From Candidatus Heimdallarchaeota archaeon (lineage in GTDB: Archaea; Asgardarchaeota; Heimdallarchaeia; Hodarchaeales; Hodarchaeaceae), in assembly GCA_020351745.1 (NCBI GenBank), contig CP070665.1, forward strand, positions 1,221,371 to 1,254,477: a stretch of DNA of 33,107 bases. Reading direction: 5' to 3'. The notes under the pieces are model-generated. The model searched no databases and was not told the origin of the DNA. It saw only the letters and a program-made list of their open reading frames with translations. The position numbers were made by a program, and so were the translations under genes. Positions 16,083 through 24,536 of the stretch are shown here, in pieces (position 1 is the stretch's first letter; each line of letters starts with the position of its first letter).

Positions 16083-17360
16083 ATGTTCAATATGCTTGAA
16101 ATTAGGTTTGTAGACATTCACGGAACATTAAAAGCTATGAATCTCCCAGTCACAGTTGAAGAAATTAGCACTGCAACTACCGACCCTGTTTTTTCTGAAG
16201 GAATAAACATTGATGGCAGTTCTGTTGCAGGTTTCACATCATTAGAGAATTCTGATTTACATTTATTACCTATCCCAGACAGTTTATTCGAATTACCTTA
16301 CACAGATGAACCTAAATTAGCAGTTATGTGTGAAATTCGACAAGATGGGTCAATTTTTGAGGGGGATACCCGCTCTCAGTTACGAAGTATAATTGAGAAG
16401 CGTCTTACGACTAAAGGACTAACCCTCAAGATTGGACCAGAACCAGAATTTTATCTTTTCAAAGATAATGTCCCTGTTGACCAAGGACAATATGCAGATA
16501 TCTTTCCTAATGCTATTGTTGAAGGAACCGTTAAACGATTCTCTCAATACCTAACAAAAGCCCTAATACACCCCAAAGTTCACCATCATGAAGTAGGACC
16601 AGGTCAGTATGAAATAGAAATCGGATATGAAGAAGCGCTTCGAATAGCAGACATCATAGTCACTTATAAAGCAATCATTAGAGCATTAGCTGCTAAATCA
16701 GGCCCCTATACTGCGACATTTATGCCTAAGCCCTTCATTGAAGAGGCAGGAAATGGAATGCATTGTCACCTTTCATTATGGGAAGGCACTGAAAACCTTT
16801 TTGCGACTTCTGAATCAAACAAGCTCTCATCAATAGCTGAACATTTCATGGCTGGGATCTTAGAACATGCTCAAGCCATGACAGTGTTGGTAGCACCAAC
16901 TGTAAATTCCTATAAGAGATTAGTTCCTGGTTATGAAGCACCAGTTTATGTCGCTTGGGGGCCTCTTAATCGTTCTGCATTAATACGGGTTCCAATGTTT
17001 AATATTCCTCAACTTGCGCGGTTTGAATACCGTTGTCCTGATCCGAGTTGCAATCCATATCTTGCTCTTATCTCCATTGTGACTGCAGGAATGGATGGGG
17101 TCGAACGTGAACTCGAACTGCCCCCACCAGTGAAAAGGAATATTTACAGATTATCATCAAAGGAAAGAGAAGAATTAGATATAAGTACGCTTCCAGGAAA
17201 CCTTTTTGAGGCTCTTTCTTTTCTCGAAAAAGATAAGCTTCTGTGTGACGCGCTTGGTGATCATATTTGCGAAAAATTTTTCCAGTTGAAGAAAGAAGAA
17301 TGGCTCCAATATTCTACACAGGTCACGGATTGGGATTGGAAGAATTATCTTAAGGTTTAA
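16083..17360 (+). CDS. Glutamine-synthetase-family enzyme, copy 1
   Basis: A 425-residue enzyme with the GSI beta-grasp N-terminus (NIDGSSVAGF at 42-51) and catalytic domain. These enzymes form a gamma-glutamyl phosphate with ATP and then an amide with ammonia or an amine. Visible are metal ligands in GPEPEFYLF (118-126) and VGPGQYEIE (171-179), MPKPFIEEAGNGMHCH (214-229, His227), NSYKRLVPGYEAPVY and FEYRCPDPSCNPYLAL. In the signature loop the first Asn of canonical NGSGMH is Ala (AGNGMH); it still fits the broad GS pattern but could mean an amine other than ammonia. No clear adenylylation Tyr is seen. An AAGGAG site lies 10 bases before the ATG. The gene is convergent with copy 2; the ends are 15 bases apart. 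Confidence 0.86.
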   Translation: MFNMLEIRFVDIHGTLKAMNLPVTVEEISTATTDPVFSEGINIDGSSVAGFTSLENSDLHLLPIPDSLFELPYTDEPKLAVMCEIRQDGSIFEGDTRSQLRSIIEKRLTTKGLTLKIGPEPEFYLFKDNVPVDQGQYADIFPNAIVEGTVKRFSQYLTKALIHPKVHHHEVGPGQYEIEIGYEEALRIADIIVTYKAIIRALAAKSGPYTATFMPKPFIEEAGNGMHCHLSLWEGTENLFATSESNKLSSIAEHFMAGILEHAQAMTVLVAPTVNSYKRLVPGYEAPVYVAWGPLNRSALIRVPMFNIPQLARFEYRCPDPSCNPYLALISIVTAGMDGVERELELPPPVKRNIYRLSSKEREELDISTLPGNLFEALSFLEKDKLLCDALGDHICEKFFQLKKEEWLQYSTQVTDWDWKNYLKV

Positions 17361-17375
17361 TGCATATTAGCACTT

Positions 17376-18683
17376 TTAACAATCTAAGTATTGAGATATT
17401 TCCCAAGTAGTAATTTCTTGTTTTTCAAAGCTATGTTCATTGGTAAAATCTAACCACTCATTCATTCGGGCTTCATAATATTCCTGATGAAGAGCTGTCC
17501 CAAGGATCTCCTTTGCAAGAGAACTATTTTTAAATTCCATTAAAGCATCTTTAAGAGATCTAGGTAATAACTCTACTCCTTTTTCTTCGAGCTGCTTTAG
17601 ACTGAGGGCGTCTGCATCAAAATTTGCTTCTTCAGGTGGTTCCAGCTTCTTTCTTACACCCTCTAGACCAGCTTTAAGGAGAAAAGCTAAGGTGAAATAA
17701 ACATTTGTTGCAGCATCTGGAGCACGATATTCCAACCTTCCTGCCTCATAGCCAGGCACCCGAATCAGAGCAGTACGATTTGCAATCCCCCATGTTTTAT
17801 ATACTGGAGCTTCTTTTCCAGGAACCAAGCGTCTATATGAATTTACAATAGGATTGGTTATAGCAGTAATTTCGCTTGCATGGTTAAGCTGACCTGCAAT
17901 AAAATGAAGTGCGAATTCAGATAATTCATTCTCACTACCCTTGAATAGATCATCAGTAGAGGATCTGACCATTTGATGAATGTGCATCCCATTTCCTGCT
18001 TCATCGATAAAGGGTTTAGGCATGAAAGACACAATCCACTCACTATGATTTAGTGCTACCATTTTAGCGATTTGTTTGAAGTATTGAACACTGTCAGCAG
18101 CTTGAATCACTGGTAATGAATCAAACTCGATTTCGTGTTGACCAGGCCCAACTTCTGAATGGAACGTTTTAAATGGAATACTTAGTTGGTCTAATATTTC
18201 AACAATCATTTTTCGTAGAAAATATCCTTTATCCATTGGGGGTAGAACCATATAAGATGCATTATCCGCAGGTTTGAGATCGGATGTTAGCATATAAAAC
18301 TCCATTTCTGGCCTCGCAAAATATGTTGCTTGGAACCCATCAAACAATTCTTTGTTAATTTCAGCTAGAATACGTCTTGGATCAGCAGCAATCCGTTCGT
18401 GAGTGTCAGTACTACGTAAATCACAAAATACACAGGCAGTATTGTCTTGCCAAGGTACTAAGGTTACTGTAGTAGGGTCGGGAACGATAATCATGTCTGA
18501 TTGTTTTGTCCGTAAGAACCCAATACTACTCCCATCAACTCCAATTTGATCAGCTTTGGCAAAAGAGTATTTTGACATCTCAACTCCTTTAAGATGCCCA
18601 TCTGCACCAGTGAATTGAAGTATGAGATATTTTGTTCCTAGTTTCTCCATCCTTTGAATAACAGAACTTCTTATATCAGACAT
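17376..18683 (-). CDS. Glutamine-synthetase-family enzyme, copy 2
   Basis: A 435-residue paralogue of the gene it faces, but clearly diverged. It keeps GVDGSSIGFLRTKQSDM at the N-terminus, ARPEMEFYM and EVGPGQHEIEF as metal-binding segments, MPKPFIDEAGNGMHIH (221-236), NSYRRLVPGKEAPVY, NRTALIRVPG and LEYRAPDAATNVYFTLA. The serine that follows the histidines in most GS enzymes is Met (HIHQMV), and the region around the bacterial adenylylation Tyr is missing it (ANFDADALS). This copy is therefore the less canonical of the two and may be a gamma-glutamyl-amide ligase for a different amine, such as a polyamine. Paralogous GS genes are common in archaea. A direct functional link with copy 1 is inferred only from position. 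Confidence 0.83.
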   Translation of the reverse strand: MSDIRSSVIQRMEKLGTKYLILQFTGADGHLKGVEMSKYSFAKADQIGVDGSSIGFLRTKQSDMIIVPDPTTVTLVPWQDNTACVFCDLRSTDTHERIAADPRRILAEINKELFDGFQATYFARPEMEFYMLTSDLKPADNASYMVLPPMDKGYFLRKMIVEILDQLSIPFKTFHSEVGPGQHEIEFDSLPVIQAADSVQYFKQIAKMVALNHSEWIVSFMPKPFIDEAGNGMHIHQMVRSSTDDLFKGSENELSEFALHFIAGQLNHASEITAITNPIVNSYRRLVPGKEAPVYKTWGIANRTALIRVPGYEAGRLEYRAPDAATNVYFTLAFLLKAGLEGVRKKLEPPEEANFDADALSLKQLEEKGVELLPRSLKDALMEFKNSSLAKEILGTALHQEYYEARMNEWLDFTNEHSFEKQEITTWEISQYLDC

Positions 18684-18775
18684 ATACTAATCTCTCTTCT
18701 TCTTGCCAAAATAGACCTAAACTCAAGAAAGCATAATAGAACCCAGGTTTAGCATCGAAAACAAAAAAAGGAAGT

Positions 18776-19231
18776 TTAGTTTCCTTCTTTTCTATCCTCT
18801 AACATTATCTTGGTTATTTTTGTTGCTGATCCACCTGTAAAACCTCCAAGTAATCCAAATAACCCACAGATTATGATTGACAATAGAACCACTATTATGG
18901 AACCTGGAGGTAACGGAGCACCAAGTACATCTCCTATTGCGGCTAAGAATAAGTCAGCAGTTTTCAATGCACCAGGCATAGTTAAGACCATAATGATAAT
19001 GGATATTAAACGTCCAACCATTGCTCCCAAGGCTGCGAAGAGTCCTGCGTATGCAGAACCGATTATTATGCCAGCAATTATCCCAAATAATACAGGTGAT
19101 AACCAAAATGGTAAGTAAGTAGCAACGGTTAAATCAATAACACCAACACCAATGACGGATAATCCAAACGCAATCGTTCGCCGATATTGCAGGAATGTTT
19201 GAAGATAATCCTGATAAGTTTTCTCACTCAT
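18776..19231 (-). CDS. Small glycine-rich membrane protein
   Basis: A 151-residue protein with a short polar N-terminus (SEKTYQDYLQTFLQYRR) and about four membrane helices (near 20-40, 45-66, 70-88 and 111-134), all rich in Gly, Ile and Ala. The tail is short and charged (EDRKEGN). No known family is recognised. A GGAG site precedes the ATG. The gene begins 20 bases after the stop of the penicillin-acylase gene, so the two are probably co-transcribed. It may help anchor or export that enzyme; this is inference from position. Confidence 0.65.
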   Translation of the reverse strand: MSEKTYQDYLQTFLQYRRTIAFGLSVIGVGVIDLTVATYLPFWLSPVLFGIIAGIIIGSAYAGLFAALGAMVGRLISIIIMVLTMPGALKTADLFLAAIGDVLGAPLPPGSIIVVLLSIIICGLFGLLGGFTGGSATKITKIMLEDRKEGN

Positions 19232-19251
19232 TTCATTTCATCTCCTATTTT

Positions 19252-21846
19252 TTATTTCGGTTTAAGAGTCACTGTGGCTTCTGTATGCTCTTTGGGAAAC
19301 GATTCTGCAGTGTTATATTGGATTAGCATAAGGTGGTACTTACGTTTCATCCATAATTCTAGAGCTTGATCAGCATAGTGTGAATTAGCAGGATTTCCAG
19401 AAGCTCCTCCTGGAAGAACACTCCAACTATTAGATATGTTGTTAAAATCAACTACCATCCTTTCACTTGGACCAGTTCCAGGTCTTCGACCTCCTGCAGC
19501 TAATAGAGTGTAACCGGAACCATCATGGGGGTGAGAACCACCTCCAAAGGAAGGTATTCCAGCCATATGATTGAAAGCCATAATATGATATTCACCCCAA
19601 GTCCATTCATCTACATTTGATCCAAATTCATTTTCTAAGTCTTCCACAGCTTTGAAGAATGCTTTAACTATTATGTCATCACGATCTTCTACTGTTGTGG
19701 TTGTTGTCACGTTATCAAACCATTTAGAATTTGGTTTCTCTTTGACAAAGTATTCTAATATTTCATCTTGAGGGGTTTTTACAGAAATCTCGGCTTTTGT
19801 GTACTCATCCTCCCACACAAATTGACGAAACCGCGACATTGTTGCATAATAGATTGTTGGACCTACACGATCTTTTTTCATTAAGTATCGGTCATTACTA
19901 TTATTCCATGCCTTTAATTCAGCTAGAGCGGTCGCTGCAGTTGTTCCTGATGATATCTCACCTGATCGTTCCATAACATCAATAAAGAATGGTGTGAAAG
20001 ATTCTGAACTGATATCTAAGATGCCTTTATCACCACATTGAGCGTCTTTCATGAAATCGACATCAATCGATCCTGCTGGGGCCTCTCTCAAGTGGCGATC
20101 AATACTTCTACCACGATAACAAGAAGATTGATAACTACTGATATAATAAGGATAATCAGGGCCAGCTGATTTTTGATTTGCAGAGGCAAGATAACCTTGT
20201 GGGGGATTAAGAGCATAAGGAAGTTTATAATAAGGAATATATTCCCAATCTTTATCGAGATTTGGATCTGATCCATTTTGGATAAATCTACCTTGTGGAT
20301 TAAGAGAATTACCATGTGTAAAGTTTCTTTTAACCATTCTACCAGTCGGTCTTAGAGCAATATTTCCATCTGTGTCCGCAAATACAAAATTCTGAGGCGG
20401 ATCATGGAACCATTGCAGCGTGTCATTAAATTCCTCCCAGTTGGTAGCTTTGATTGCTCCATACAATGCCTTAAGTTCATAAGTTGGGCTTTCAGTAGCC
20501 GTCCACCTCATAGCAATCATTGTTTTTCCCCTTACTTCCGCCATTATTACTCCATCTTCAGTATATCTGATTGTTTCTGTGTGATTGCCAAGACCCTTTA
20601 CTGGGATATTAACCGTTCTTTCAATTGGTGATTTCCATGCATTTTCTTTTCCGCTCCAATATTGAGACTTGTCTGCATTCCAGACATATTCATACCAATC
20701 ACATGCATCGTTTCCCACATTAGTCATACTCCAAGCTACATGTGTATTGAAGCCTATAATTATTGCTGGTATACCTGTTAACGTGTAACCAAATATGTTC
20801 AAATTTTCATCCGATGCAACGAGATGAGCTTCATACCAGATCATTGGAAGACTGATTTCTAGATGCGGATCACCAGCCAAGATAGGTTTGCCTGTAACTG
20901 TTTTAGTACCATTTGCTACCCAATTATTAGATCCTATCCCCGACTCTTGGGAAAGTTTTACACTTTCAGGAGTAGCAGCAAGAATCTTATTAATTGCTAA
21001 TGAACGGGCTTCAATGTTTCCACTTAATCTTTGACTATCTTCTGCTACTACTTTTTTCGGTGGAGAGGGGAATGAATAGTTCCCATATGATGGTACGATT
21101 GGTATTTGATAATGAGTCTGGTTTAGCGGAAAAAGATCCTCCATGGCTGTTTCGTTCCCATTAAAGAGTTGATCCCGTAGAATGGTTGCATGTAAATCAT
21201 TCGTTGAATAGGACAACGAATAACTCATTAGTTTGCCATAAACAAATACTTTAAGGGGAGTCCATGGCGTGGGTTCGAATCCCAATAATTTAAATTCAAT
21301 AGGTAGTGTCTTTGTACGTATTCGTTTATTGATTTCATAATTCACGCCTTCACAATATGCATCAATAGAATCCAATATTGTGTCCAGATCTTCATCAATT
21401 TCATAAGTATCTAGAGCCTCTTGAGCAACTTTTTCAAGTCCTAGGGTATGATAAAAAATATCATCCTCAAGGGAATCATTACCTAAGATCTCAGACATAC
21501 GTCCCATGCCAGTTCGTGCGGTCATCTCCATTTGAAAGAGCCTGTCAAACGCATGACAATATCCAAGGGCAAAATAAGCATCTTCGAGGGTCTTTGCATA
21601 GATATGGGGTATCCCCCAGTTGTCACGTTTGATGGTAACAGTATCCCCAATTCCTTTAACTGTCATCGTTTTTGAAGTATAAGTAGAACCATATGATGAG
21701 CTAAAAATTCCTCCAGGGGACACAATCGGTCCAAGAGCGAACATTCCCATTATTGGAGTTGAAAGTACGATTATCAGGAGTACAATTCCTACAATTGAAA
21801 CTGTAAAAACTGCCCCCTGTTTGTATAAATCGCGTGGTAAAGGCAT
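19252..21846 (-). CDS. Penicillin-acylase-family Ntn hydrolase, membrane-anchored and extracellular
   Basis: A protein of about 864 residues that should mature by self-cleavage into alpha and beta chains and hydrolyse an amide bond. A hydrophobic segment near the N-terminus (about 15-40) is a signal or anchor. The alpha chain has RDNWGIPHIYAKTLEDAYFALGY (77-99 from the GTG start), typical of the family. The catalytic nucleophile is the Ser after Gly in ESGIGSNNWV (Ser309 from the GTG, Ser306 from the ATG), directly followed by the NNWV motif, and AWSMTNVGND carries the beta-chain Asn. I start at the ATG at 21846, since GTGAT lies 4 bases before it and contains the in-frame GTG at 21855. Relatives act on penicillins, acyl-homoserine lactones or N-acyl amino acids; the natural substrate here is unknown. 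Confidence 0.86.
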   Translation of the reverse strand: MPLPRDLYKQGAVFTVSIVGIVLLIIVLSTPIMGMFALGPIVSPGGIFSSSYGSTYTSKTMTVKGIGDTVTIKRDNWGIPHIYAKTLEDAYFALGYCHAFDRLFQMEMTARTGMGRMSEILGNDSLEDDIFYHTLGLEKVAQEALDTYEIDEDLDTILDSIDAYCEGVNYEINKRIRTKTLPIEFKLLGFEPTPWTPLKVFVYGKLMSYSLSYSTNDLHATILRDQLFNGNETAMEDLFPLNQTHYQIPIVPSYGNYSFPSPPKKVVAEDSQRLSGNIEARSLAINKILAATPESVKLSQESGIGSNNWVANGTKTVTGKPILAGDPHLEISLPMIWYEAHLVASDENLNIFGYTLTGIPAIIIGFNTHVAWSMTNVGNDACDWYEYVWNADKSQYWSGKENAWKSPIERTVNIPVKGLGNHTETIRYTEDGVIMAEVRGKTMIAMRWTATESPTYELKALYGAIKATNWEEFNDTLQWFHDPPQNFVFADTDGNIALRPTGRMVKRNFTHGNSLNPQGRFIQNGSDPNLDKDWEYIPYYKLPYALNPPQGYLASANQKSAGPDYPYYISSYQSSCYRGRSIDRHLREAPAGSIDVDFMKDAQCGDKGILDISSESFTPFFIDVMERSGEISSGTTAATALAELKAWNNSNDRYLMKKDRVGPTIYYATMSRFRQFVWEDEYTKAEISVKTPQDEILEYFVKEKPNSKWFDNVTTTTTVEDRDDIIVKAFFKAVEDLENEFGSNVDEWTWGEYHIMAFNHMAGIPSFGGGSHPHDGSGYTLLAAGGRRPGTGPSERMVVDFNNISNSWSVLPGGASGNPANSHYADQALELWMKRKYHLMLIQYNTAESFPKEHTEATVTLKPK

Positions 21847-22040
21847 TTTAATCACTACGTCTTTCTTAAAGTTATTTCACTTTCCTTATAGCATTTATAG
21901 AAAGTCTTTTCGTCATAATTGAGTTTTGATTAATACATAAATAAAAAATAAAAGAGTTTTTGAAGTATCAGCAAACAATTCCAATAGAATAACGAAAAAA
22001 TGCTTCAATCCACGTGTTAAATTGAAAAATCTGGCCTTTC

Positions 22041-22050
22041 TTATTATACT
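22041..22050 (+). promoter_or_regulatory. Possible TATA box of the 149-residue unknown
   Basis: TTATTATACT lies about 30-40 bases before the ATG at 22080. A similar word (ATTATACTCA) stands upstream of the glutamine-synthetase gene at 16083. A very short leader is implied. Confidence 0.3.
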
Positions 22051-22079
22051 CAATAGACAAACAGATTAAGAGAGCAACA

Positions 22080-22529
22080 ATGTCTATAATCGCGCCTGAT
22101 CATAATTTAGGTCTGTTCTTCGGGATTATTGAATATAACAACCTGAATCCTACGATTCTTTGGTCAGGATCTACATGGCATTCAGAAATTCAGACCTGGG
22201 ATTTACTTCTAAAGATTCTTGCAATCAAAGATAATCTTGAGGAAGTGGAATGGGGGTTCTTACCTATAATATGGGATGAAGTAGAGATTTTTGCACTGAC
22301 TAAGGCATTTCAAATCAAAGGAATAGGGTCTGCGTATTTAGTTGTTTTTCATCAATCAGCAGAAAAATTAACCCAATTCATTCTCACGAAGGAGGAGGAG
22401 ATGGCTGAGACCTTCAGAGAGATTTTAACTTCCTCTGCTTTTTTTTCAATTCAACAACTTACTAACGAACAACTAAAACAAATTCGTATTAGATGTCAGG
22501 CATACTATGAGATTCTATCTCAAATTTGA
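22080..22529 (+). CDS. Unknown 149-residue protein, possibly of longin/roadblock-like fold
   Basis: No family is recognised. The order of elements is a strand (LGLFFGIIEYN), a strand around TILWSG, a helix (IQTWDLLLKILAIK), then strands EVEWGFLPIIWDEVEIFALTKAFQI and GSAYLVVFHQ, and a long C-terminal helical part (EKLTQFILTKEEEMAETFREIL onward). That beta-beta-alpha-beta-beta-beta-alpha order is what one sees in longin and roadblock-type adaptors, which are common in Asgard archaea near small GTPases, but the sequence match is too weak to claim. There is no membrane segment or catalytic motif. The gene stands alone, divergent from the penicillin-acylase gene. Confidence 0.55.
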   Translation: MSIIAPDHNLGLFFGIIEYNNLNPTILWSGSTWHSEIQTWDLLLKILAIKDNLEEVEWGFLPIIWDEVEIFALTKAFQIKGIGSAYLVVFHQSAEKLTQFILTKEEEMAETFREILTSSAFFSIQQLTNEQLKQIRIRCQAYYEILSQI

Positions 22530-22710
22530 AGTGTACACGATTATTACTACTCCAAGGTGTTTTCATTCTGGCAAAAAAAGATAGATTACAATTAATAGAA
22601 ACTGTATGAACTACCTGTGAATGGATTATTAAATAAAACAATTATCTTTGCCTTTCATGGTTCTTGGCAACGAAAATTATTTATTTTCTTCATTTAAATC
22701 CGTATGTATA

Positions 22711-23367
22711 ATGTTGAAATTGGGTGAACACAAATTATTGATAATAACAATAATCATTCTTCTGTTCTTTTTTCCATATTTAAGTCAATCTAATGCGGAT
22801 TCAACCTACAGGAAAACATGGAATCAATCAAATGGATCAAAATTGAAAATTACAGTTTCATCTAATACTGCTAATCTTTTAGTTGATACATTATATACCT
22901 ACAAAGTTGCTTTAGAAGCTATAGCTTTTGGTTCGAATATAGAAGGATTTTTTTCAATAGCAGTCGGTCTTAGATTTGTAAGTTTTGATAAAACAATTAA
23001 AAGCGATTTAAAATGTAATATTGGGGATCTAACGACAGTCGGTTCTAAAATACACATTTTGATACAATTATCTGTTCCTGCTGCAAATGAATTTTCGCTA
23101 GGTCGTGGTGAATCATTACAGGGGCAGCTTCAATATATTGTTTTTTACTCAGAACAATCAAAAGATTGGAATAAGCATGAGATGGGGCCAAATTATTGGG
23201 CACACCAGACAGATCAATCTATAGGCTGGGAAACAATTTCACAGGGAAAAATAACAAATCCCTTCATCAATAATCTAGAAGTTATTATTATTGCTCTGAT
23301 TACTGTCTCACTGATTAGTTCTGTGATTGTCTTTTATACAATTATTAAAAAAAGAGCCAAGAAATAA
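22711..23367 (+). CDS. Type I membrane protein with extracellular beta-rich domain
   Basis: A 218-residue protein from the ATG at 22711. An in-frame ATG at 22648 exists, but the later start places a clean signal peptide at the N-terminus (LLIITIIILLFFFPYLSQSNA). The outer part of about 165 residues is rich in Ser, Thr and beta-type segments and has NQS and similar N-glycosylation sequons. One membrane helix (about 190-212) is followed by a basic tail ending KKRAKK, which sets the topology as outside-to-inside. No enzymatic motif is seen. It is convergent with the uridine phosphorylase gene, with 24 bases between them. It may be a receptor or surface protein. Confidence 0.62.
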   Translation: MLKLGEHKLLIITIIILLFFFPYLSQSNADSTYRKTWNQSNGSKLKITVSSNTANLLVDTLYTYKVALEAIAFGSNIEGFFSIAVGLRFVSFDKTIKSDLKCNIGDLTTVGSKIHILIQLSVPAANEFSLGRGESLQGQLQYIVFYSEQSKDWNKHEMGPNYWAHQTDQSIGWETISQGKITNPFINNLEVIIIALITVSLISSVIVFYTIIKKRAKK

Positions 23368-23391
23368 TTCTTGCTCAGTTTTCCTCTTTAA

Positions 23392-24132
23392 CTACAATAA
23401 CAGTTTCATTCCAGCAATAGCGGTTTGGATTGACTCAATATGTCCTGCTTTTTTATCTAGTATCAACTCTCCAGTTTCAAAGTCCCCAATGGCTGCCATT
23501 ATTCCTCCAGTTCTCCAACCTCTAATACTTCCCAAAACAAAGAGGGTGGAAACTTCCATCTCGGTTATAAGAGTCTGTCCTCTTTTCCAAATCTCCCATC
23601 TTTCGATAGTTTCTTCTTTTGCAGGAATCATTTCTGGTTCCTCAATCCAAAAAGCATCTTTAGAATGCACTATTCCTTCATGAAACCGATCTTGAAGATT
23701 CAGACTGAATGCTCCTTGTCGTAATGCTAGAACAACATCAGGATGAGCTACTGCAGGAAATTCGAGAGGTAAATATTGCTTTGTTGTACCCTCATCGCGA
23801 ATAGCACCAATAGCAGATACAATATCTCCTAATTTAACTTTAGGATTTAATATTCCAGACGTTCCCACACGAATAATAGTATTTATTCCACATCTTCCAA
23901 ATTCTTCCAACCCAATAGCAGTTGATGGGCCACCGATTCCCATACTGGCAATAATAACAGGATGTTCCTCAATGTAAGCTAGGAATGTTCTGTATTCGCG
24001 ATTGAATGTGATCTCCTGAGGATTTTTCAAAAGCTTAGCGATTACTTCTGTCCGTGCTGGATCGCCAACAATGAACATATGCCGAGATCCTTTTAAATCT
24101 TCTTTAGCCAAATTAATATGATAATGTTTCAT
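23392..24132 (-). CDS. udp: Uridine phosphorylase-like nucleoside phosphorylase
   Basis: A 246-residue enzyme of the nucleoside phosphorylase I family, which splits a nucleoside with phosphate to give the base and ribose-1-phosphate. Visible landmarks are FIVGDPARTEVIAKLL (phosphate site), ASMGIGGPSTAIGLEE, the RVGTSGIL loop, HSKDAFW and the ribose-binding TEMEVSTLFVLG. The pattern is closest to uridine phosphorylases; a purine-nucleoside specificity is not excluded because the base-binding residues cannot be set by eye. An AGGAG site and a TATA box (24167-24174) lie directly upstream, so it is transcribed on its own although it follows the DUF35 gene by 48 bases. Confidence 0.84.
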   Translation of the reverse strand: MKHYHINLAKEDLKGSRHMFIVGDPARTEVIAKLLKNPQEITFNREYRTFLAYIEEHPVIIASMGIGGPSTAIGLEEFGRCGINTIIRVGTSGILNPKVKLGDIVSAIGAIRDEGTTKQYLPLEFPAVAHPDVVLALRQGAFSLNLQDRFHEGIVHSKDAFWIEEPEMIPAKEETIERWEIWKRGQTLITEMEVSTLFVLGSIRGWRTGGIMAAIGDFETGELILDKKAGHIESIQTAIAGMKLLL

Positions 24133-24166
24133 TTAAATCCTTTCTCCTAATTAATAGATCAGTAGA

Positions 24167-24174
24167 TTTTATAA
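24167..24174 (-). promoter_or_regulatory. TATA box of the uridine phosphorylase gene
   Basis: On the minus strand this reads TTATAAAA, about 35-42 bases before the ATG at 24132. It predicts transcription start near 24145 and a leader of some 12 bases that still contains the AGGAG site. Confidence 0.5.
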
Positions 24175-24180
24175 TATACT

Positions 24181-24525
24181 TTAAGGGTGCGTCCAAACAA
24201 AACCAGAGACTGATTTTCCATCAATAACACGGACTTTTCTCCAAACAGCTTTGAGTTTCATTCCCAACTGGACATCCTCAGGCTCAAGTTCTAGTTGACC
24301 TGTATAACGGACTTCTCCAAGATCAATGATGCCTAAAATGAGCGAAGACTTGTCAATACCTGTAGGTGGAGCTTTCAAAATAGTATACGTAACAAGAGAA
24401 CCTTCAGAAGGAAGCTCTACTTCTTCAAAATCCCGATGTTTGCACTGAAGACAGCGACCATGTTTAGGATAATGAACTTCTCCACAATTCAGACATTTAT
24501 ATCCAATTGGCACTTTCTCAACCAT
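24181..24525 (-). CDS. DUF35 protein: rubredoxin-like zinc ribbon plus OB-fold
   Basis: A 114-residue protein with a zinc ribbon at the N-terminus (Cys11 and Cys14 in CLNC; Cys25 and Cys28 in CLQC) and an OB-fold after it (SLVTYTILKAPPTGI...GQLELEPEDVQLGMKLKAVW). In archaea such proteins bridge acetoacetyl-CoA thiolase and HMG-CoA synthase. In steroid-degrading bacteria they bind Ltp2-type aldolases and acyl-CoA hydratases. The ATG at 24525 is preferred: GGTGA lies 5 bases before it and includes an in-frame GTG at 24534 that a gene finder might take. The gene follows the thiolase-fold gene by about a dozen bases, so the two proteins should form a complex. Confidence 0.85.
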   Translation of the reverse strand: MVEKVPIGYKCLNCGEVHYPKHGRCLQCKHRDFEEVELPSEGSLVTYTILKAPPTGIDKSSLILGIIDLGEVRYTGQLELEPEDVQLGMKLKAVWRKVRVIDGKSVSGFVWTHP

Positions 24526-24536
24526 TATTTTCACCT

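Noticed and set aside
18810-19118. 102-codon open frame on the plus strand
   Set aside because: It is antisense to the glycine-rich membrane protein; the Pro/Asn/Met-rich sequence is typical of such shadows.
21270-21286. T-arm-like sequence GGGTTCGAATCCC, suggesting a tRNA
   Set aside because: It lies inside the penicillin-acylase gene, where it encodes part of LLGFEPTPW on the other strand; no acceptor stem, D-arm or anticodon arm can be built around it.
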